Shown one piece after another: positions 1-7,503 of a DNA stretch of 10,071 nucleotides. The stretch lies in assembly GCA_013054445.1 (NCBI GenBank), contig JAAMPI010001833.1:1-10071 (forward strand), in the 5' to 3' direction. The translations under genes were made by a program, and so were the position numbers. Numbering within the stretch: position 1 is the stretch's first letter; the number at the start of each line of letters is the position of its first letter. This stretch comes from Cudoniella acicularis (Eukaryota > Ascomycota > Leotiomycetes > Helotiales > Helotiaceae). Below the pieces are notes generated by a model, which was given only the letters and a program-made list of their open reading frames with translations, ran no database searches and was not told the DNA's origin.

Positions 1-160
1 AAGTTATGGAGAGCAAGAGCGAGGTGATGCAATGAAATACAGGACACTTGTTCCGAGTAACCTCTTGCCACACAAAAATTGATAATCATGAAGTGGTGAC
101 TATCCTATCCGAATGAATATTCAAAGTACAACCGCGGTACGCACAAATACGATGTTGTGT
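1..160. other. Left-edge intergenic sequence, nothing recognised
   Basis: No credible coding frame, RNA gene, repeat or strong promoter motif is visible. The stretch lies beyond the likely 3' end of the Puf-family gene and may belong to the flank of a neighbouring gene outside the window. Confidence 0.5.
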
Positions 161-523
161 TCAAGCTTGTAGGACAAAGGTCAGCCACGACTCGGCCACT
201 CCGTCTGGTTGGATAATTGACCGCATGGCGTCACTACGCTCAACCAACCACCTCGCTGGTATGCCGATCTCTTCATTCGGAGCTGAATAGAACCGTAATA
301 TTTCGATACAAAGCTCTTCGAAGACGGAGAAACCCCAGGGTGCAAACCGAGACTGTCTTGAGAGCTCCTTTTGCTCCTTGTCTGGCGTCGAAATAGAACA
401 CTGCGCGCACGTCTTGTTTCTGATCACTTCTATTTCTAGACCAATAATCGCCACTTGGCGTCGCACAAAAAATATCAATACAACCAATTTCATACCATTC
501 AGAGTATCATTTATAATTTGCAT
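161..523 (-). CDS. Possible small hypothetical protein (120 aa), weakly supported
   Basis: An ATG-started frame of 120 codons ends in TGA at 161-163, about 320 nt downstream of the Puf gene stop and on the same strand. The N-terminal third is hydrophobic (VVLIFFVRRQVAIIG). The rest has a balanced composition with several Trp and acidic residues (for example FEELCIEILRFYS and PARWLVERSD), unlike the low-complexity shadow frames elsewhere. No domain or motif is recognised, and no promoter could be assigned in the short gap upstream. It could be a lone small gene, the 3' exon of a gene whose 5' exon I cannot place, or a chance open frame inside a long Puf 3' UTR. Chance is the safest assumption until homologues or transcripts are found. 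Confidence 0.2.
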   Translation of the reverse strand: MQIINDTLNGMKLVVLIFFVRRQVAIIGLEIEVIRNKTCAQCSISTPDKEQKELSRQSRFAPWGFSVFEELCIEILRFYSAPNEEIGIPARWLVERSDAMRSIIQPDGVAESWLTFVLQA

Positions 524-842
524 TGCAGTCTACCTGCTCTTAATCTGTGCAATGAAGTAATTCTTCTGAATGGCTGTGTTCACAATCGCAACCTGTCGAT
601 CATCCAAGGCCACGGAACACCAACTCTTCCTTACATACCTACCCGACAAACAAATGTATACACGAACATAGTGTCAGATAGTTGCGTGTTGAAATGAACC
701 CGCACATTCCCTCCCAAACTCCAATTTTCCATAACCACATTTCATACACTAAACAATCCTATTCGGAACCAGCCTCTAGTTGGTCCAACGCGAGCTTTTC
801 ATCTCTATGGGATGTTAGCTTCATTCCTGGGAGCTGGGTCAT
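524..842 (-). other. Presumed 3' UTR and downstream flank of the Puf-family gene
   Basis: This stretch follows the TGA at 845-843 on the minus strand. It is moderately AT-rich and all frames are short. A minus-strand AUUAUAAAU run near 510-520 is only a weak polyadenylation-like signal; no perfect AATAAA was found on the sense strand. The extent of the UTR is inferred, not seen. Confidence 0.4.
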
Positions 843-3800
843 TCAACGCACTCGTCCTCGTCGTCCATTGACTTGCTGTTCCTGTTGTATGCCATATCCC
901 ATTCCCTGCATTCCCATACCCCCGTATCCATATGCACCAACGCCCATTGCCATATTTCCGAATCCAGGTGGAGCAAATGGTTGACCCAACATTGGGCTGG
1001 GGCTCATGTTGGGTTGAGGGGGTTGAATCGGGCTTGCGTTCTGCAATCCTTGATTTCTGTAATGTTCCGATGAAGGGCTGGCACTGTTATAGCCAAATCC
1101 AGATTGCATACTGGGGTAGAAGTTGTTCATCGGTGGGGCTGCACGAGTCAAGAGGGATTGCTGATATTGTTGGATACTGACGGGAGGAACAAAAACATTG
1201 GCAGGGTTGAACATTGGGTTCTGGATACCGTATGCTGGGAATGAAGCAAGATTGGAATCCATGCTATCAGTACGTTGCATTGCCAGATTCCCATCAAACT
1301 GAGATGGTTGTTGCATCCCCGGGTAGAACTGGTTATTGTATTGAGGAATGTGTCCATTGACCTGGCTGTGGTTGGACCCTGGTCGAGGACGCTCAGCAGA
1401 ATGGTTTGATGCGTGATCACGGCTTGGCCCGGCACTCCCATTGCGTGTAGAAAGTCCGACTTCATCCATGAGACGCTTGTATCCTTGAGCTGGTTGAGCC
1501 TTTAGTCGCACAAGAACGGCCCTTACGTTTTCGACAACTTGCTGTCTGATACTCTCATCGAAGAACGGTGTAGTCAACACCTTGAAGATGAGGGTGGCGC
1601 CACAAGCATGGTCGGAAAGGATTGCCTCGAGGGTTTCATCGTTGGGAGAGAAGAACAAAGCCTTGTAAATTGCATCACGAGCATTTGGTTCAGCCTTTTG
1701 GTTGATAACTTTAAGTACTGTCAGGTAGGCGACCTTGTGCGTGCAAAGGTGGACAAGATGTGGTACAAGTTGTGGTGCGAGTACGGTTCGGCGTTGTGGG
1801 AACGTGCAGGTATCGAGGAACCAGGTAAGGAGAAGGGCACCGTTTGCGTTGGTAGCCAATTGAACACTGTGGAGAGCGATGGTAGCTGCGAGCATTCGTT
1901 GTTGCTCCTTGGTCGAGTGATGGCTCTCGAGACAGGCTCGCATGGCTCTGGCACCATATCTACCCTCTGCAATCTTCCACATCTGACTGAGCATGGCCTC
2001 GAAAATGAAATCATTGAACGGAGACCCAAATTTTAAGCAGCATTGCAGGACGTAATTTCCATATTGGTCGAGGAACAACGGTACCGTATATGGCTGAAGG
2101 TTGGAGACAATCATTCCCATCTGATTTGGAGTCTTGCAAACATCGATAATCTTCTGAGCAGCCCACGTTCCGTTCTTGTGGATACCGATTTCCGACATGT
2201 GAGGGGCGATTTCTTCCAACATGGCATCTCGCATCTCATCCGAACAGTGCTCGAACAACTTCTGAACCACAGTGTTTCCAAGGTAGTCAGGAGAGAGCTC
2301 GGCGATTTCAGGAAGCATATCATGTGCAATACCTTCAATCTCGGCTGCCGACCAGCTCTGGTTATCGATACGCTTTCGGATGTCTCGGAGTTTTGGAGCA
2401 TCGTGGATTCTGTTGGGAGATGGCTCTGGGATGGAAGGAATCTCGGCCTCAAATTTATCATACATGATAGCTTGATCAAGACTGTGGGTGATCTTGGCTT
2501 TGTCATCTGCTGTAGCCCCGAACTCTCCAACAATGTTAAGAATTTCGGACTTCAGATCTCGAAGAGATGGCATTGTCAATGGGGCAGTGCCTGGACGAGA
2601 AATAACACCTGGTGTAGTACCAGCAGCATCAACTCCATTGGCACTGTTTTCGCCCTTCATGAATGGGTCTGGACTTGGCGAAGGGAATGCTCCATCGTGT
2701 CCTGGTGTGCCAGATGGCGAAGGAGGCTTGGCAAAGTTGATTCTGACCGGGCCTGCGCCTGGGAAAATCTCCTTTCCATTCATCATTGCCTTGGCAGAAA
2801 TAGCACTCTCTAGACGCTCGAAATTGACAAATCCACAGTTCTTGTGGGTTAGAACGCGAGCGGAAATGATAGGTCCGTGGGCTTTAAACATTTCCATCAG
2901 AGTAGAGACAGTAGTCGATGACGGGATGCTTCCAAGCCAGAGGGCTCTGGTAGGTCCCTCGAGATTATCGTCTGGGTTCAAGTGGCCATCATTACGGCTG
3001 TTTGATCGTCCCAAAGTCATAGCAGCAACAGCTTCTGGTAGCCCATCATATTCCTGTGATTCAGACATGTGCATATCAGCAGCGCTGAGGCTGTTGTCGA
3101 GTCTGGAAGCGGTAGGATAGTAATTTCGAAGAAGTCTTGTAGCTGGGGATTCCAAAACACCTGCAGTTCTAGCTCTTGGGCGGTTTGATGATGCCTGATT
3201 GGCAAAAGCCTGAACTGCGAGATTGTGCTGCTGGATGGCCGCGTTTGTTGCGGCAAGCTGCATGTGAAGCTGGGCTTGCTGAGTCTCGTATGGGGTCATT
3301 CCACCACTCCCGTAATCGTCCTCCTCCTCTTCATATTTCTCCTTGGCATTGACAGAGTATGATCGGAATCGGTTTGCTTGCTTCGTAAGATCTGCAATGT
3401 TGGCCAAAAATGGGTTTGCCAATTGTGCTCGTGGTGGTTGTGGGGTATCTGCCAATCCAAGATAATCCAGTGTTCTCATCTCGTTATCCCCAGCTCCCTC
3501 ACGCGAGAAGGATGATTGTGCCGGGGAGCTCGGGCCGTTTGATCCTAAGCTCGCGATGCTAGCAAGGGTCGATGTTCGTTCGCGGCCAGAAGCCCAGTTG
3601 GAGGAAAATACGGATGGACCGAAAGGAGATGTAGAGTTGCCATACTGGCTGCGTTGCGGCATGGATCCAGCCCGCAGACGAGATAAGAGGGCTGCATTGC
3701 TATTCGTAGCACTATCAGTAATATCGCCCAATGCTGGCGAAGGGGATTTGAATGGACTCGGAGATGGTGTTGGGCGGGAGGTCTTTGCTACGAGAGATGG

Positions 3801-4341
3801 CAGAGCTCCAAGTCCGTTAGTTGCACCTCCTGGGGAGAAGCGAGATGGAACTGTGCCTGCTCGGGCACGCCTGTTAACCTGTGGGAGACTTTCGGGGGTT
3901 GGGAGGTGTGTGAAATCAGGGAATCCATCAGTTGGAGATTCGGGGATATTTTCGCGCAGAGGAGTCGAGTTACCGCTGGTGGGAGGACCCCAGACGTTGA
4001 CTGGGACGCCTTCTTGCGCTTGGATTTCTCGTGCTCTGCTGGAAAAAATAAATTAGCAGGGATGATAATGGGAGGCTGACGCTGAATTCGTACCTTTTGG
4101 AGAACAATCTGCTGGCGTTACCAAGGTCATGCGATGGAGAACCAGCCCCGGATCGCGTGTTGCCGGCCATCTTCCCAGCTGAATTTAGTCCGCCAGGTAT
4201 GCCAAAGGGCGATCGTAGAGCGTTTCCGCTGGTGGGCTCGGTCGGCGAGGTGTTGGCGGTTGAGGAACCGGATCGTGGAAGATTGGCAGATGGTGTAGGA
4301 AGATAGCCCAATGTAAGATGGTCAGATCTTGCAGATGACAT
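843..4341 (-). CDS. JSN1: Jsn1/Puf2-type RNA-binding protein with RRM and Pumilio repeats (two exons)
   Basis: The coding sequence joins exon 1 (4341-4094) to exon 2 (4038-843), giving about 1147 aa. The start ATG at 4341 has A at -3 and an in-frame TAA nine bases upstream. Residues 1-440 are Ser/Pro-rich and probably disordered, with a Gln/Ala helix-like stretch near 330-365. An RRM lies at about 447-521 with RNP2 LWLGSI and RNP1 KNCGFVNF. PUF-like repeats follow at about 655-935. Their core motifs GNTVVQ (670), GTWAAQ (706), GNYVLQ (743), GARAMR (778), GALLLT (816), VAYLTV (852) and GATLIF (896) are spaced about 36 residues apart. The tail is Asn/Gln/Pro/Met-rich and ends in a GRRGR motif. 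RRM plus PUF repeats and this length are the hallmark of yeast Jsn1 (Puf1) and Puf2, cytoplasmic proteins that bind mRNAs, many for membrane-associated products. The exact target and orthology to one yeast paralogue are inferred. The neighbour Vps72 is divergent and shares no obvious function. Confidence 0.93.
4039..4093 (-). other. Intron in the Puf-family gene (55 nt) with NAGNAG acceptor
   Basis: Read on the minus strand, the donor is AAG|GTACGA and the acceptor TTTTTTCCAG|CAG. A branch-like TGCTAATT lies about 15 nt before the acceptor. Exon 1 ends two bases into a codon, and splicing restores the frame of the 3 kb exon (codon AG|C, Ser). Without splicing, the exon 1 frame runs to a stop at 3970-3972, far short of the RRM. 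The acceptor is doubled (CAGCAG), so use of the second AG would remove one residue and lengthen the intron to 58 nt. Confidence 0.85.
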
Positions 4342-4890
4342 TATAGATTATGCGTCCACCAGATGCTCTCGTAGCTGGCACGAGAGATGGTAGGAGATGG
4401 AGATGTATTCGAAAGGATCGCTCCGGCAGTCCAATCCGTAGCTGCCGATTGTCAAGCGAATGACAATTCGTTGCGACGCAAGCCGGCAGCGCAGATGAAT
4501 TCGAATTCGAGTGCGAGTCTATCGAGTCGAAGGATGGAACGTCGAGCTTCGGTCGTATTCGAGGCGGCCAAGAATCGTCTTTTTCTGCTGGAGACGTCGA
4601 AGGCTGGTCGTGTGGCCGAGCGTTGACAAAGATCTGGTCTATTAAAAAAAGAATCCGTGAGTATCTGCAGCAATCAGGTCGATGACAGTGCAGAGGAGAT
4701 GTCTTTTGGTTGGGAAGGAAGGTAAAGAGGCCGATAGGGATCGGTCGTCCGTGAAGCAGGCTGCTGGGCAAGGCGATGCTGAGACAGCTGGTGCTTGGAT
4801 TAAGCTCTCGAAGGATTTTTTTTTTTTGGGTGAGAGCGAAAAAAGGGGAACGCTGAAATTGCTGGGGTTTCGTGGTCAATGTACAGGCCT
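4342..4890 (-). promoter_or_regulatory. Probable long 5' leader of the Puf-family gene, free of ATG on the sense strand
   Basis: In these 549 nt the minus strand contains no ATG (no CAT on the plus strand), whereas the opposite strand has about twelve ATGs. The first upstream sense ATG is at 4893. This asymmetry is what a transcribed leader under selection against upstream starts would show. A T-rich AATAG acceptor-like sequence ends near 4639, but no convincing donor pairs with it. The transcription start is not directly visible. Confidence 0.5.
4816..4827. repeat. Poly(T) run, 12 nt (poly(A) on the minus strand)
   Basis: An uninterrupted run of twelve T lies in the leader region of the Puf gene. 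On the sense strand it reads A12, a nucleosome-disfavouring element often seen upstream of fungal genes. Its length may be affected by sequencing slippage. Confidence 0.7.
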
Positions 4891-4929
4891 CATTAATACA
4901 GCAGATACCGAAGAAGACGAAAGCCGTCG

Positions 4930-5104
4930 ACGATGGGATGGAAGAAAAAGAGAGAGGGAGGAGAGAGGCTGACGGAAGACGGGCGGGTGGTGGAGGGATA
5001 GAAGAAGGGGAGGGATAGGGAGTTGAGGGCGATGAAGATGGATGCGGGTAGTGAAAATGGTGGAGGCGACTGGGGCTGGGGGGGGGGGGTTGTTGAAGGG
5101 AGTG
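4930..5104 (-). promoter_or_regulatory. CT-rich promoter tract (GA/G-run rich on the plus strand) with G12 homopolymer
   Basis: The plus strand is strongly purine-rich, with G-runs at 4981-4983, 4985-4987, 4995-4997, 5007-5010, 5012-5014, 5018-5020 and a G12 run at 5078-5089. On the sense strand of the Puf gene this is a CT-rich tract, a common feature of the core promoters and 5' leaders of strongly expressed filamentous-fungal genes. The G-runs could form a quadruplex on the non-sense strand. The promoter assignment is inferred from composition and position. Confidence 0.4.
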
Positions 5105-5136
5105 TTCTGGGTGGCTAGTGGGTGGATGGGCCAAAA

Positions 5137-5175
5137 GCGTTGCGTTGCGTTGCGTCGCTGCGTTGCGGTTGCGTG
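5137..5175. repeat. GCGTT pentamer array
   Basis: Three perfect GCGTT copies plus a GCGTC copy (5137-5156) are followed by decayed copies (GCT, GCGTT, GCGGTT, GCGTGG). This short tandem array lies in the intergenic region. It makes open frames here look longer than chance on both strands. Confidence 0.7.
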
Positions 5176-5236
5176 GTGAATCGGACACCAGACGAGGAGG
5201 GCCGCTTGCCCTGCGAGTCTCTGTGCTCTTGTGCAG

Positions 5237-5263
5237 CACTGCGTACACTGCGTACACTGCGTC
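5237..5263. repeat. 9-bp tandem repeat, three copies
   Basis: The unit CACTGCGTA occurs twice perfectly, then once as CACTGCGTC. Because the unit is a multiple of three, it stays open in translation and produces a spurious repeated VYAVYAV-like peptide on the minus strand. Confidence 0.75.
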
Positions 5264-5494
5264 TGCGGCCCACTCCCCTCTATTGCTGTGCTTTCGCTGG
5301 CTTGCTGCTCTTGTTTCAGGACTGCGAGGACGAGGGCAGGCGAGATGCGACCCCTGCATTGGCCCCAAGTCCTTGCTGATCGCACGAATTGCGCTGCTGG
5401 AACGCGGAAGATTTGTTGGTGGCTTCCTGGCCAGCTTGGCTTTCGACGTCGACGGGCTCAACTTTCCCCCTTGGGGGTTGGCGCCAGAGCGTGA

Positions 5495-5588
5495 TGTGAC
5501 AGGCTGTGACAGCGTCTAAAAAATGCCTCTGCGGTGTGTTCCTTCAACTGACTTTCTCACGGCCTGCAGCCAAAGGTAACAGGTCACA
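5495..5588. promoter_or_regulatory. TGTGAC direct repeats with an inverted copy
   Basis: TGTGACAG occurs at 5495-5502 and again as TGTGACAG at 5505-5512, ten bases apart. The inverse form GTCACA lies at 5583-5588, just upstream of two TATA-like boxes. The arrangement resembles a transcription-factor site cluster, but I do not recognise the factor. Confidence 0.3.
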
Positions 5589-5600
5589 GCCAGGTACAAG

Positions 5601-5639
5601 TATAAATATTCACACAGGCCTGCACTGTTCGTATAAATA
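5601..5639 (+). promoter_or_regulatory. Twin TATAAATA boxes
   Basis: Two perfect TATAAATA octamers lie at 5601-5608 and 5632-5639, 31 bases apart, both on the plus strand. They are about 1.9 kb from the Vps72 start, too far to be its usual TATA box. They could drive an unannotated plus-strand transcript, or be a segmental duplication without function. No convincing coding frame follows them. Confidence 0.35.
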
Positions 5640-5834
5640 CTACGCCGCTGCATAAACTTCCGCAGTCACTGCCGTCAGCAGGCGGATGACATGAGACAGG
5701 GCTGTGGGCAGCGAACAGCTCTGTACTCACACTGGACAGAAACACTGGAGCAGCTCAAGAGAGCGAGCTGGGCTTGGCGTTGGCAGGAGGATTCGCATTT
5801 TGGTTTCTGAAAATAACCCGGTACATCAACATCG
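5640..5834. other. Intergenic stretch between TATA boxes and minisatellite, no gene seen
   Basis: Frames are short on both strands and lack recognisable motifs. If the TATA boxes upstream are active, this would be the start of a noncoding transcript. Confidence 0.4.
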
Positions 5835-5949
5835 ACATCGTACGCCAGCATGGAATCATGGAGCAATAGGGCCACATTGTAGCCAGCATTATCATGGAGC
5901 AACAGGCCACATCGTACCCAGCATTATCGTGGAGCAATAGGCCACATCG
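5835..5949. repeat. 35-bp minisatellite, about 3.2 copies
   Basis: Copies run 5835-5871 (diverged, 37 bp), 5872-5906 and 5907-5941 (35 bp each), with a partial copy at 5942-5949. The shared core reads CCACATYGTA, then CCAGCATTATC, then GTGGAGCAA or ATGGAGCAA. The two full copies differ at only a few positions, so the expansion is fairly recent. Frames through the array differ between copies because 35 is not a multiple of three, which argues against a coding repeat. Confidence 0.85.
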
Positions 5950-7150
5950 CCGCCGCAATTGCACTCGGAGCTTGCAGCTGTCTACCGCAATCACTCCCGT
6001 CCTTCAACTCCCCCTCTACTCCCCAGAGAGTGGTTAAGCTCCATTCCAGCTTCCCGGACTGACAGGATGCACATAGCGGCACATCACACATCGTCAGAAC
6101 ATCCACTGCTTCAAAACATCCCCCCCCCCCCCATCGAAGACTTCGGCAACTTCGGACGAGGCGTGGCACCCAGAAAACTCAGCCTCGAGTTTGAGCCAAA
6201 GTTTAACGCTCCAGAGTATACCGCACATCTTATACACGCCATCCTTCTGGAAGTGGAGGAAACGTCTATGGTTGGGACGATTGCTGGGATACTGCCTTTC
6301 GAACAAACCCATCCCTTAAATTGCTCCAACTGGCTATCTCGAACAATGCGGCGCCATCCTTCAAGAACATGCACGGATGCTGCGGTGCAGTAGCAACATG
6401 TACTTACTCATTCCACAACCTGATTCCATGAGTCGCCATCGCAACGCCTGCTCCAACAGGCTCTCTGTTTGCTCGTTGATAGTGCGGGTGATAATTCATG
6501 CGATGGCTAACGAGCACCGGCCACTTTGTTCGGTATAGAATAGGAGAACTCATGTCCCAAGATAGGTCGTGTCACCTTACGAAGCGTCGAAGGCAGGCTG
6601 ATTCAGATAAAGTCTGCTCGCCCGGTTTCTGTTTCTGCATTGATTCTCGCAGTGTGTCTGACGTGGAGCGGTGCCCATCCCAATATATTTTGCACGCACA
6701 CCAGTCTCTGCAGAGGTTTGCATCTTTCCTTGCCCCTGATATCAAAAGCATCCCGGGAAAAAAGACACCTAGCCTTCTTCCAGCCTTATGTATTTCTCCC
6801 ACGAGCTTCACAGCTGCAATTCGGGCAGTGATTGGCAACAGAGTGATTTAAAGGAGGAGACAAACAGTGCGAAAAAACAGCGTGTGCATGTCTATCGGGG
6901 TGTATCCTGTCATGATGATTGATGCGTCCATGAGGATCCCTTATTCTGAAACGAGAAGCCTGACTGGGGTGCGAAGGACAGCAACTCTTGCCGCTGATTC
7001 GGCTCGGTTTCCGGCATGGCCTGACCTGCTCGGACTGCGGCGGCCTTGGGGTTTCCAGCAATTCGTTTAGAGTATGTTGCAGAACTGGTGGAAGATTTGC
7101 AGAGCCTCAAGTACGTGGCAGCAATCCACTGGAAAGATCCTGAGATGCTC
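5950..7150. other. Intergenic region, no supported gene; contains a C13 run
   Basis: About 1.2 kb with only short or non-ATG frames on both strands, none with a recognisable domain or convincing amino-acid composition. A C-run of 13 spans 6120-6132. No tRNA box B-like sequence with partner arms, no transposon ends and no AT-rich repeat-induced-mutation pattern were seen. It may hold distal regulatory DNA of Vps72 or a noncoding transcript. Confidence 0.45.
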
Positions 7151-7178
7151 GTATATAGGCATATATAGACGTATATAG
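7151..7178 (+). promoter_or_regulatory. Three TATATAG heptamers at 10-bp spacing
   Basis: TATATAG occurs at 7152-7158, 7162-7168 and 7172-7178, exactly 10 bases apart, so all copies face the same side of the helix. The array lies about 325 bases upstream of the Vps72 ATG and could be a TATA-type core element for a long-leader transcript or a bendable DNA segment. Confidence 0.4.
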
Positions 7179-7306
7179 CACAACAGAAAGGAGCAGCCTC
7201 GTAGAGCAATGGACTTCCAGACGAACCGACCTGCCACGCGACCATCCCGTCCTCTATTTGCAGCCGGCCACGATAAACGTCTCCACAAAATACTCCATAT
7301 GCATGG

Positions 7307-7313
7307 TCACGTG
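7307..7313 (+). promoter_or_regulatory. TCACGTG E-box (Cbf1-like site)
   Basis: A perfect TCACGTG lies about 190 bases upstream of the Vps72 start. This is the consensus recognised by fungal basic helix-loop-helix factors of the Cbf1 family. Position within the proximal promoter makes a regulatory role plausible; binding is inferred. Confidence 0.45.
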
Positions 7314-7434
7314 CCCTCCAGATCCCGCGATTCGCTTATCTCAAAATGACATCCCAGACTTCGCGTCAGCCCGCCATTTTTCTCGCCATCTAATTCAACT
7401 CCAGACTGATCGCTACGGCCGCGACTGCGACAAG

Positions 7435-7458
7435 ATGGATTCAACCTCTTTAACCTAA
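7435..7458 (+). CDS. Seven-codon upstream ORF in the Vps72 leader
   Basis: ATG at 7435 has A at -3 and G at +4, a strong start context, and encodes MDSTSLT before TAA at 7456-7458. It ends 45 nt before the main Vps72 ATG and does not overlap it, so reinitiation would be possible. It matters only if transcription starts upstream of 7435, which is likely given the E-box and TATA-like elements further up but is not shown. Confidence 0.4.
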   Translation: MDSTSLT

Positions 7459-7503
7459 GTCTGCCATTGTCTGGTGAAACATCGACGCGCTGCACCGGAG
7501 AAT

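Noticed and set aside
661..668. TGTATACA-like Pumilio site in the Puf gene's own 3' UTR (around 655-662, minus strand)
   Set aside because: The palindromic TGTATACA does not match UGUANAUA in its last three positions, and the reader of this protein family favours another element.
2043..2813. 256-codon plus-strand frame inside the Puf gene
   Set aside because: It is antisense to conserved PUF and RRM coding sequence and has no recognisable motif, so it is a shadow frame.
843..3731. Taking 3731 as the start of the Puf-family protein
   Set aside because: The codon at 3731 is TTG. The same frame stays open to the acceptor at 4038 and joins, in phase, to an ATG-started exon ending at 4094, so the protein begins at 4341.
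4639..4884. Possible 5' UTR intron of the Puf gene (GTACAT donor near 4884, TTTTTTTAATAG acceptor ending at 4639)
   Set aside because: The acceptor side is plausible, but the donor is weak and the branch site (ACTCAC) is non-consensus. Without transcript data the pairing is arbitrary.
4322..5461. 379-codon minus-strand frame as an independent gene
   Set aside because: It starts with TTG, is built of translated CT-rich and tandem-repeat DNA, shows no domain and overlaps the Puf start codon. It is better read as promoter or leader.
5835..5949. CRISPR-like repeat array
   Set aside because: The units are directly adjacent without unique spacers, and the context is eukaryotic. It is a minisatellite.
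5959..6393. 144-codon plus-strand frame in the intergenic region
   Set aside because: It starts with TTG, contains a translated C13 run and has no recognisable motif. The first ATG inside leaves a short peptide without support.
5950..7150. Repeat-induced-mutation-decayed transposon
   Set aside because: Base composition is not AT-skewed, there is no excess of TA, and no terminal repeats or transposase-like fragments were found.
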